Part shown: piece after piece, positions 1 to 5,384 of the stretch
Numbering within the stretch: position 1 is the stretch's first letter
Layout of the letters: the number at the start of each line of letters is the position of its first letter
From: RGIG3102 sp964507095
GTDB taxonomy: Bacteria > Bacillota > Clostridia > Oscillospirales > Ruminococcaceae
Reading direction: 5' to 3'
Assembly (NCBI GenBank): GCA_964507095.1
Contig: CAZDOS010000062.1
Location: 1-7,599 of the forward strand
DNA: 7,599 bases
The notes under the pieces: generated by a model
The model's database searches: none
Seen by the model: only the letters and a program-made list of their open reading frames with translations
Told to the model about the DNA's origin: nothing
Translations under genes and position numbers: made by a program

Positions 1-55
1 ATGTTCCGGAACCTTCGGTCGCCTACGGCTCCCTCGTTTCCGGAACATTTTCTTT
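1..55 (+). terminator. Hairpin terminator at left edge of window
   Basis: Bases 1-11 (ATGTTCCGGAA) and 38-48 (TTCCGGAACAT) form a perfect 11-bp stem. It is followed by a T-rich run, ATTTTCTTT (47-55), as expected of an intrinsic terminator reading rightward. The 26-base loop is unusually long and can fold a small inner helix (GCC 21-23 with GGC 27-29). The gene it ends must lie left of the window. Because the arms meet the window edge, the stem may extend further. It also insulates the downstream promoter at 123-131. Confidence 0.75.
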
Positions 56-67
56 AGATAATTCAGT

Positions 68-92
68 TGTCTACTTGACAGGGGTCACACCA
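68..92. mobile_element. Possible IS3/IS150-type terminal inverted repeat (remnant or right end)
   Basis: Read on the minus strand, this stretch begins TGGTGTGACC and continues CCTGTCAAGTAGACA. From memory, this TG-starting layout with an inner CTGTCAAGTAGACA block resembles terminal inverted repeats of IS3-family (IS150-group) elements in Clostridia. No partner repeat and no transposase lie inside the window. If real, the element extends to the left, and the terminator at 1-55 would lie between its transposase and its right end. The call rests on pattern recall and is tentative. Confidence 0.3.
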
Positions 93-106
93 TTTCTGCC
101 GTCTTT

Positions 107-131
107 TTGTTATGTGATTATGTGATATAAT
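107..131 (+). promoter_or_regulatory. Extended -10 promoter for the GNAT-ATPase-hydrolase operon
   Basis: A perfect TATAAT (126-131) is preceded by TGA (123-125), giving the extended -10 form TGnTATAAT that tolerates a poor -35. No good -35 lies 17 bases upstream. TTGTTA at 107-112 is only 13 bases away, and the perfect TTGACA at 75-80 is much too far. Transcription should start near 138, leaving a leader of about 55 bases before the start codon at 195. Two copies of ATGTGAT (112-118 and 120-126) sit directly against the -10. Confidence 0.7.
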
Positions 132-180
132 GAAGTTGTCAGAAGTCAGATATACAGTATAAATATATCAAGCGATAAAA

Positions 181-188
181 GGGGGGTG
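181..188 (+). promoter_or_regulatory. Ribosome binding site that decides the first GNAT start
   Basis: The run GGGGGGTG pairs, with G-U wobbles, to the 3' end of 16S rRNA (consensus AAAGGAGGTGA). It lies 6 bases upstream of the ATG at 195. An in-frame GTG at 186 lies inside this site and so is unlikely to be the true start. Confidence 0.7.
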
Positions 189-194
189 TTAGAG

Positions 195-743
195 ATGTTC
201 GACAGGCTTGAAGGCGAAAGGATAGTCTTAAGAAAAGCTCAGGAAAAAGATCTTAAGCCCATTTGGAAAAATGTCTGGAGCGACGGGACCATAGCCTCAA
301 ACATGCTCTGGCAGGTGACAACGGACCTTGAAGCAGCGAAGGAAAGACTTGAAAGAACGATCAGCTATCAGAGCAATAATCCCGCATACTTTGTCGTCCT
401 GAAAGATACGGATGAACCTATCGGCTTCGGAGGAGTACGTCCAGAGGGGGAAGGCGTTTATTCTGAATCAGGTCTATGCATAGCACCGAAATGGCAGCAC
501 ATGGGCTACGGAAGAGAGATGATGCTCCTTTTGATGGATCTCGTATTCGAAAAGCTTAATGCTGACAGATTCATTTACAGCTGCTTTTCCACGAATGCTG
601 CTTCGCGGGGACTGTGTACTTCACTTGGATTCACTTATCTATCCAGCAGTCCGGAAATAAGAGAACATGACGGATTTATATATATAAATGATTCATACTT
701 CCTGGACCGCGATGAATACAGGCAAAAATGGGGAGGGAAATAG
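195..743 (+). CDS. GNAT-family N-acetyltransferase, RimJ/RimL-like
   Basis: The 182-residue protein should transfer the acetyl group of acetyl-CoA to an amine; the acceptor is unknown. The N-terminus (LEGERIVLRK, residues 5-14) is typical of the RimJ/RimL-like branch (Acetyltransf_3 type). The acetyl-CoA pyrophosphate-binding motif A is visible as QHMGYGRE (101-108). The downstream region carries N134 and a LGF turn (144-146), usual for motif B. Length is normal for a one-domain GNAT. The ATG at 195 is preferred to the in-frame GTG at 186 because the latter falls inside the ribosome binding site. It is the first gene after the promoter at 123-131, and the next gene starts only 3 bases after its stop, so they are very probably co-transcribed. 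Members of this branch acetylate ribosomal protein termini, antibiotics or small metabolites; nothing here distinguishes among them. Confidence 0.88.
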   Translation: MFDRLEGERIVLRKAQEKDLKPIWKNVWSDGTIASNMLWQVTTDLEAAKERLERTISYQSNNPAYFVVLKDTDEPIGFGGVRPEGEGVYSESGLCIAPKWQHMGYGREMMLLLMDLVFEKLNADRFIYSCFSTNAASRGLCTSLGFTYLSSSPEIREHDGFIYINDSYFLDRDEYRQKWGGK

Positions 744-746
744 GAA

Positions 747-1631
747 ATGGTATTTCTGGACAGTTTTAATCTGCCCACTGAAGCGGCTGAGTTTGAAATG
801 CTAAAGTACAGACGTAAATTCAGTAATTCAATATATCCTGTCGGCATCTTCTCCCAAAAAGGATTGACAGACATGACCTTTGAGCCTGTTACGATGATCT
901 ACGGAGGAAACGGATCCGGGAAGACGACTCTTCTGAATATAATTGCAAACCACCTTGAATCTTCCAGAAAAAGCATTGTCAAGTTCGGAGAACTGTTCGA
1001 CACGTATGTCAACAACTGCACTGCCAGGATGCAGAATATGGATGAATGCAAGGCGATAAAGCTTATAACGAGTGACGACGTGTTCAATTACCTTCTTGAC
1101 ATAAAGGCCATCAATACGGGAGTCGTAAGGGAGCAGGAGAGCCTTGTCAGCGAATACAACACATATAAGTATGAGAAGACCTCTTCTGATTTTTCATCTG
1201 CGATCGAGCAGATCGACAAGATGAAGGAAATGATAGCAGCAAGAAAACAGACGGCTTCCAATTTCGTCAGGACAAGACTTAAGAACCGGGAACTTATTCA
1301 GGAATCAAACGGAGAGACAGCCCTGCAGTTCTGGCAGAATGAGATCGACGAGAATTCTCTTTACCTCATAGATGAACCCGAAAACAGCCTTTCGGCTGTC
1401 AGTCAGATCAAACTCAAGCAGTTCATTGAGGAATCAGCCAAGCATTTCAGGTGCCAGTTTGTCATAGCGACGCACTCTCCGATCCTGCTCAGCATAGAAG
1501 ATTCCATCGTGTATGATCTTGACCGGGAACCTGCACGAATAAGAAAATGGACCGAACTGGAGAATGTAAGACGGTATTACGATTTCTTCTATGAGCATTC
1601 AGTCGAATTTGAGATTGAAGACAACAATTAA
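747..1631 (+). CDS. Small ABC-type AAA ATPase (COG3910-like)
   Basis: The 294-residue soluble protein has a complete ABC-type nucleotide-binding core. It shows Walker A GGNGSGKT (53-60), a signature-like SNGE (187-190), Walker B LYLIDEPE (205-212) with the catalytic Glu, a D-loop (NSLSA, 213-217) and the switch His in ATHSP (241-245). The segment between Walker A and the signature is short and helical, unlike the long coiled coil of Rad50 or SMC. There is no membrane segment and no TOPRIM nuclease domain, so it is neither a transporter nor an OLD-family nuclease. Overall layout, including the C-terminal TELENVRRYYDFF stretch, resembles the predicted ATPases of COG3910, whose function is not established. 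GGAGG at 732-736 supports the ATG at 747. It sits between an acetyltransferase and a hydrolase in one operon. A regulatory or nucleic-acid-linked role is possible but unproven. Confidence 0.85.
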   Translation: MVFLDSFNLPTEAAEFEMLKYRRKFSNSIYPVGIFSQKGLTDMTFEPVTMIYGGNGSGKTTLLNIIANHLESSRKSIVKFGELFDTYVNNCTARMQNMDECKAIKLITSDDVFNYLLDIKAINTGVVREQESLVSEYNTYKYEKTSSDFSSAIEQIDKMKEMIAARKQTASNFVRTRLKNRELIQESNGETALQFWQNEIDENSLYLIDEPENSLSAVSQIKLKQFIEESAKHFRCQFVIATHSPILLSIEDSIVYDLDREPARIRKWTELENVRRYYDFFYEHSVEFEIEDNN

Positions 1632-1651
1632 GCATTCAGGAGAAGGATATA

Positions 1652-2446
1652 ATGAGCATAAGTATAAAAACTGTAAAAAACGAAAGCTTTGAGATGGATT
1701 ATTTCCGTTTCGGAAAAGAGGGAGCAAGACCCGTTGTGATCCTTCCGGGACTCAGCATAAAGAGCGTCATGCCCCGGGCAGACGCTGTCGCAATGCAGTA
1801 CAGCCTTCTGGCAAATCGGTATGACGTTTACCTTCTGGACAGAAGAAAGGTAGTTCCGGACAGTTATACTGTCGGGGAAATGGCTGAGGACACTGTTCAG
1901 GCGATCAGAATGATAGGTCTTGAAGACATAGATATAGTCGGCATATCCCAGGGAGGCATGATAGCTCAGATGATCGCTATCAGATATCCAGACCTTATCC
2001 ATGCCATGATCCTCGGTTCGTCTGCTTCAAGACTGCCTGAAAAAGAGGATTCAATTGGCAAATGGAAGGACTTTGCAAAAGAGGGCAATGCTACCGAACT
2101 TGTAAGATCTTTCGCCGAAGACATCTATTCTCCTCGGTTTTATGAAAAATACAAGGACCGGATAGAAGCATCATATAAAGATATATCCGAGGATGAACTC
2201 AGAAAGTTCATGATACTGTCAGAAGGAACGAATGGATTTGATGTTTACGAGGATATCTCAACGATAAAATGTCCCACACTCGTGATCGGTGCAGCCGAAG
2301 ACATGGTCACCGGTGTTCAGGCGGCGATAGATACAGCCGATAGGATAGGCTGTGAGCTGTATATCTATGAAGGCTACGGACATGCGGTATATGATGAAGC
2401 TCCGGATTATGTTCAAAGGCTTAAAGATTTCTTTGACAGGTACTGA
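1652..2446 (+). CDS. Alpha/beta hydrolase
   Basis: The 264-residue protein has the standard alpha/beta-hydrolase fold landmarks. There is an oxyanion-hole segment LPGLS (31-35), the nucleophile elbow GISQGG (97-102) with Ser99, the acid Asp217 in GAAEDMVTG, and the catalytic His244 in GYGHAVYDE. The triad is complete, so it should be an active serine hydrolase such as an esterase, C-C hydrolase or thioesterase-like enzyme. The substrate cannot be read from the sequence. No signal peptide or membrane segment is seen, so it is cytoplasmic. AGGAGAAGG (1638-1646) sits at good spacing before the ATG at 1652. It is the last gene of a three-gene unit, 20 bases after the ATPase, and a terminator follows 56 bases beyond its stop. 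A short C-terminal cap-helix region (about 125-200) is usual for this family. Confidence 0.9.
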   Translation: MSISIKTVKNESFEMDYFRFGKEGARPVVILPGLSIKSVMPRADAVAMQYSLLANRYDVYLLDRRKVVPDSYTVGEMAEDTVQAIRMIGLEDIDIVGISQGGMIAQMIAIRYPDLIHAMILGSSASRLPEKEDSIGKWKDFAKEGNATELVRSFAEDIYSPRFYEKYKDRIEASYKDISEDELRKFMILSEGTNGFDVYEDISTIKCPTLVIGAAEDMVTGVQAAIDTADRIGCELYIYEGYGHAVYDEAPDYVQRLKDFFDRY

Positions 2447-2501
2447 AATCGCCTGAATTTCGCCATTTTAACCTGACAAGCCTTATGACTTTACATATCA
2501 C

Positions 2502-2526
2502 AAAAGCCTTGTTTTCAAGGCTTTTT
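2502..2526 (+). terminator. Intrinsic terminator after the first operon
   Basis: AAAAGCCTTG (2502-2511) pairs perfectly with CAAGGCTTTT (2516-2525) across a TTTT loop. The 3' arm runs into a five-T tract (2522-2526). The A-run at the start of the stem supplies a T-run on the other strand, so it could act in both directions. A second copy of AAGCCTT at 2478-2484 could compete for the 3' arm, though nothing else suggests attenuation at this operon end. Confidence 0.85.
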
Positions 2527-2657
2527 ATGATTTGTGCCGATATGGTCTTTTATATCACTGCATACGCTTATATCGGTGAGCTGAACGATTCTTTCTGGCT
2601 TGTTCGAAGGGTTGTTCCATGGATATTCTTGGTAAAACTCTCTCGAATAAAGGCAAT

Positions 2658-2686
2658 TTCTCTTTTGCATATATAAATGATATAAT
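2658..2686 (+). promoter_or_regulatory. Extended -10 promoter for the GNAT-GNAT-rbgA-rnhB-lipoprotein operon
   Basis: A perfect TATAAT (2681-2686) is preceded by TGA (2678-2680), the same extended -10 form as at 123-131. A weak -35 (TTCTCT, 2658-2663) lies at 17-base spacing. The expected start site is near 2693, giving a leader of about 35 bases to the ATG at 2729. The rest of the gap between operons (2527-2657) holds no gene I can support. Confidence 0.72.
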
Positions 2687-2689
2687 AGA

Positions 2690-2717
2690 TTTATCAAAAA
2701 TCGTCTTTATCAAAAAT
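2690..2717 (+). repeat. 12-base direct repeat at the transcription start
   Basis: TTTATCAAAAAT occurs at 2690-2701 and again at 2706-2717, separated by 4 bases (period 16). The copies lie from just after the -10 box through the leader and end at the ribosome binding site TGAGG (2717-2721). This position could hold an operator or affect initiation, or it may be a slippage duplication. Confidence 0.7.
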
Positions 2718-2728
2718 GAGGCAACGTA

Positions 2729-3256
2729 ATGAGCTCGGTTGTATACAAGATCGCAGATAGACATGATATGGAGAGGAGATGGGATTATCTCGTCAACATT
2801 CATCCCGGCAATTCCATGTGGACAACATTTCGTGACAATGCGCTCAAACAATTTGATGAGGGGAATATAGTCACGTATATGTGCATTCTGGACGGGGAAC
2901 CAATATCTGAACTCTCAGCATATATGAACGAGTGTCCATTTGAGGGCGACATAAGCGATCCGTCAGGACTCATGAGTGATTCCTGCATCTATCTTGCCGC
3001 ATTCAGGACCAACAGGGAATATCAGGGAATGGGTTATTTCTCCAGGCTGTTTTCCTTTGCCTGTGATGACCTCAGAAACAAAGGCTACAGCGAACTGAGC
3101 CTGGGGGTTGGACCGGACAATATAAAAGCCATGGAGATATACTTTCATTTCGGCTTTACTGAATACATAAAGACGCTCATAGAGTATTATCAGTCATCCG
3201 ATGGCTCGGGAGAGCCGGAAGAAGATGTGATCATATTCTATAAAAAGCATATCTGA
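2729..3256 (+). CDS. GNAT-family N-acetyltransferase
   Basis: The 175-residue single-domain acetyltransferase has an acetyl-CoA-binding motif A at NREYQGMGYFSRL (95-107), with the Q-x-x-G-x-G/A pattern seen as YQGMGY. A following strand-loop, VGPDNIKAMEIYFHFGF (127-143), carries the Asn and the aromatic FGF turn of motif B. The N-terminal half (substrate side) does not resemble a subgroup I can name, so the acceptor amine is unknown. The ATG at 2729 follows TGAGG (2717-2721) at 7 bases. It is the first gene after the promoter at 2658-2686, and the next gene begins 19 bases after its stop with a fresh ribosome binding site. It is not obviously related to the other two GNATs in the window beyond the fold motifs. 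The acidic tail (SGEPEEDV, 160-167) is probably a flexible loop before the last strand. Confidence 0.85.
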   Translation: MSSVVYKIADRHDMERRWDYLVNIHPGNSMWTTFRDNALKQFDEGNIVTYMCILDGEPISELSAYMNECPFEGDISDPSGLMSDSCIYLAAFRTNREYQGMGYFSRLFSFACDDLRNKGYSELSLGVGPDNIKAMEIYFHFGFTEYIKTLIEYYQSSDGSGEPEEDVIIFYKKHI

Positions 3257-3275
3257 AAACTAAGAGAGGGTAACT

Positions 3276-3869
3276 ATGGAACGTTTCTACTATGAAAGAC
3301 CGTCTATTGCCAGAAAAGACCGGATAATAGATTTTCTTGACGAATTCGTGTCTCACGGTTCTGAGATCAACGGTTCCGGTTCTCTGGACAGGATATATGA
3401 GGGTTACACATTCGAAGAGGCACTGGAAAACTGCCTCAACATGGAAGATCCGGAATATGCACGCGGAAGGAACTGGTGCCCGGGAAAGACCTTGCTCCTT
3501 ATTAGAGAGAACGACGACAGGATAGTCGGAACAGTGAATGTCAGGTGGGACATGCCTGCAGATAAGCAACGGTTCCGGGGAAACATAGGTTATGGGATAA
3601 GGCCTACCGAGAGGATGAAGGGCTATGCAAAACTGAACCTGTACATGGCTCTTAAAGAGGCGTACAAGCTCGGTATGGAACGAGTAATGATAGGATGCAG
3701 TGCGGATAACAGCGCATCAGAGAGGACCATACAGGCTCTTGGCGGCATCCTTGACAGAAAGGAGATCGATCCCGAGGACAATACTCTGTCCTGCTATTAC
3801 TGGATCGATGTCTTGGAATCGATCAATGAGAACAGGGAACGCTATGAAGGATACATTTACGAAAGATAA
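3276..3869 (+). CDS. GNAT-family N-acetyltransferase (COG3981-like)
   Basis: The 197-residue protein carries the acetyl-CoA-binding signature GNIGYGIRPTERMKGYAK (102-119) and N145-x-A-S-E-R (motif B, 145-150) followed by the LGG turn (155-157). The G-x-IGY-x-IRP-x-x-R-x-KGYA layout is typical of the predicted acetyltransferases grouped as COG3981. The substrate is unknown. The ATG at 3276 has GAGAGGG (3264-3270) just upstream. The last 26 bases of the gene overlap the start of rbgA in another frame, so rbgA is probably translated by ribosomes finishing this gene. That links the acetyltransferase to ribosome-assembly genes, although overlap alone does not prove a functional link. The C-terminal stretch after about residue 180 is charged and helical. 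Confidence 0.85.
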   Translation: MERFYYERPSIARKDRIIDFLDEFVSHGSEINGSGSLDRIYEGYTFEEALENCLNMEDPEYARGRNWCPGKTLLLIRENDDRIVGTVNVRWDMPADKQRFRGNIGYGIRPTERMKGYAKLNLYMALKEAYKLGMERVMIGCSADNSASERTIQALGGILDRKEIDPEDNTLSCYYWIDVLESINENRERYEGYIYER

Positions 3870-4749
3870 GGAAATAACGGAAGAAAGCAAGGCCAGCATT
3901 AACTGGTTCCCGGGGCATATGACCAGAACTCTCCGTGTAATGGAGAAGGAGATAAAGAACGTAGATGCACTTGTCGTGCTTCTTGATGCAAGGATACCGT
4001 ATTCAAGCACCAATCCCGAGATCGAGAAGATAGCGCGGAACAAGCCGAAAGTATATGTTCTGAACAAACGGGATCTGGCAGATGAGGAAATCACTGCACA
4101 GTGGGTCAAATACTATAAGGACCATGCCAACGGAGCCGTTGCAGTTAACGCCAAAAGGGGACAGAACATAAAGGCTGTCCTCAATTCCATAAACAATGAA
4201 CTGGACGAGCTCCTGAAGAGAAGAGAGAGCAGGGGAATAGAAAACCTGAAGAACAGGGCAATGATTGTCGGCATTCCAAATGTCGGAAAATCAACGCTCA
4301 TCAATGCGCTTGCAGGAAAGAGCCGTACAAAAGCTGCTGACAAGCCTGGCGTGACACGCGGAAAGCAGTGGATATCGCTGGACAGCATAGATCTGCTTGA
4401 TATGCCGGGAGTGCTTTGGCCAAAGTTTGAAAACAATGTAGTCGCGTCCAATCTTGCTTTCATTGGTTCCATAAGAGATGAGATACTTGATGTGGAGACC
4501 CTTGCAATGTCTCTGCTGTCCGAATTGAAGGTCATTTATCCCAAGATGCTTATGGAAAGATATAAGCTGACTGAAGAGGAACTTGCTCTTGATGACTATG
4601 ACCTTCTGTGTCTCATAGCCAGGAAGAGAGGCATGCTCATGAGCGGCGGCGTGGAAAACACCGAGAGATGCCGGAACATGCTGCTGGATGAATTCAGATC
4701 CTCCAAAATGGGAAGGATATCACTGGAAAGGCCGCCTGAAGATGAGTGA
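3844..4749 (+). CDS. rbgA: Ribosome biogenesis GTPase RbgA (YlqF)
   Basis: RbgA is a circularly permuted GTPase that acts in late assembly of the large ribosomal subunit. The permuted motif order is plain: G4 NKRD (74-77), G5-like NAK (102-104), then G1 GIPNVGKS (143-150), the G2 region PGVTRG (168-173) and G3 DMPG (186-189). The hallmark N-terminal INWFPGHMTR is at 19-28, and the C-terminal helical domain (about 230-290) binds rRNA in known members. An open frame runs upstream to 3700, but that part is antisense-like noise inside the previous gene. ATG 3844 is chosen because AGGGA (3834-3838) precedes it and it sits just before the conserved block. The 301-residue product is slightly longer than usual (about 280) because of roughly 18 extra N-terminal residues. 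It overlaps the previous gene by 26 bases and rnhB by 8. Confidence 0.95.
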   Translation: MKDTFTKDKEITEESKASINWFPGHMTRTLRVMEKEIKNVDALVVLLDARIPYSSTNPEIEKIARNKPKVYVLNKRDLADEEITAQWVKYYKDHANGAVAVNAKRGQNIKAVLNSINNELDELLKRRESRGIENLKNRAMIVGIPNVGKSTLINALAGKSRTKAADKPGVTRGKQWISLDSIDLLDMPGVLWPKFENNVVASNLAFIGSIRDEILDVETLAMSLLSELKVIYPKMLMERYKLTEEELALDDYDLLCLIARKRGMLMSGGVENTERCRNMLLDEFRSSKMGRISLERPPEDE

Positions 4750-5362
4750 ACTGTATGATTACGACAGCAGCATAAGGAAGGAATATCCTGTCGTATGCGG
4801 AGTAGACGAAGCCGGCCGAGGACCCCTGTGCGGTCCCGTATGCTGTGCAGCAGTAGTACTTAAGCCGGATTTTGTATGCGATGACATCAATGACAGCAAG
4901 AAGCTGACCGAGAAGAAACGTGAGAAGCTGTATGATCTGATTATCGAGAATGCTATCGCATATTCCATTCAGTTCGTATCGCCTGAACAGATAGATGAAA
5001 TGAACATTCTGGGAGCCACGATGTTCGGCATGACGAATGCCGTAAACAGCCTTTCCGTTGAACCCGATATAGTCCTTATAGACGGCAACAGGGTCCCTGA
5101 TTCGCTTCAGGGCAAGGGAAGATACGTTATCAAGGGAGATGCCACCAGCATGTCGATCGCTGCCGCATCAATCCTTGCCAAGGTCAGCCGTGACAGATAC
5201 ATGATGGAACTTGATAAGAAGTATCCCGAATACCAGCTTGCAAAACACAAGGGATATCCGACAAAGCTTCACTATGAAAAACTGTATGAATTCGGAGTCA
5301 GGAACTTCTACAGAAAGAGTTTTCTGAAGAACAGAGAAGGGCTCGTCTGGATCGATGACTAA
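4742..5362 (+). CDS. rnhB: Ribonuclease HII
   Basis: The enzyme cuts the RNA strand of RNA-DNA hybrids and nicks at single ribonucleotides left in DNA, using divalent metal. The 206-residue protein has the family signature GVDEAGRGP (20-28) containing catalytic Asp22 and Glu23 and the GRG ribonucleotide-sensing motif (25-27). Asp114 (in LIDGN) and Asp133 (in KGDATS) complete the acidic tetrad. The conserved SIAAASILAKVSRDR helix (138-152) and AKHKGYPTKLH (167-177) also fit. Length is standard. ATG 4742 is chosen over an in-frame ATG at 4688 that would lie deep inside rbgA. It overlaps the rbgA stop by 8 bases, with GGAAAGG (4725-4731) upstream, implying translational coupling. The rbgA-rnhB order is common in Firmicutes. 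Confidence 0.96.
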   Translation: MSELYDYDSSIRKEYPVVCGVDEAGRGPLCGPVCCAAVVLKPDFVCDDINDSKKLTEKKREKLYDLIIENAIAYSIQFVSPEQIDEMNILGATMFGMTNAVNSLSVEPDIVLIDGNRVPDSLQGKGRYVIKGDATSMSIAAASILAKVSRDRYMMELDKKYPEYQLAKHKGYPTKLHYEKLYEFGVRNFYRKSFLKNREGLVWIDD

Positions 5363-5370
5363 TGCTTACT

Positions 5371-5376
5371 GAGGAG
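5371..5376 (+). promoter_or_regulatory. Ribosome binding site that decides the lipoprotein start
   Basis: GAGGAG lies 8 bases upstream of ATG 5385. An in-frame TTG at 5382 would be closer and is a weaker initiator, so the ATG is preferred. Confidence 0.65.
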
Positions 5377-5384
5377 AGTGCTTG

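Noticed and set aside
75..80. Perfect TTGACA as a -35 box for the first operon
   Set aside because: No -10 lies 16-18 bases downstream and the TATAAT at 126 is 45 bases away; it is more likely part of the possible IS end.
2478..2523. Antiterminator pairing (AAGCCTT 2478-2484 with the terminator 3' arm)
   Set aside because: It is at the end of an operon with no following leader peptide or regulated gene, so the repeat is probably incidental.
2485..2676. Plus-strand 63-codon open frame in the inter-operon gap
   Set aside because: It starts before and runs through the terminator hairpin, has no ribosome binding site and shows no protein features.
2515..2851. Minus-strand open frames opposite the gap and the start of the second GNAT
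   Set aside because: No ribosome binding site or recognisable domain, and they overlap a well-supported gene and its promoter.
3700..3843. Upstream part of the rbgA reading frame
   Set aside because: It lies wholly inside the preceding GNAT gene and does not resemble RbgA; the family begins close to INWFPGHM.
4113..4535. Minus-strand 140-codon frame inside rbgA, rich in Ser and Leu
   Set aside because: Composition is that of a reverse-complement shadow of a conserved gene; no start signals.
4688..4741. Earlier in-frame start for rnhB
   Set aside because: It would overlap rbgA by over 60 bases and adds residues not seen in RNase HII; ATG 4742 has a suitable ribosome binding site.
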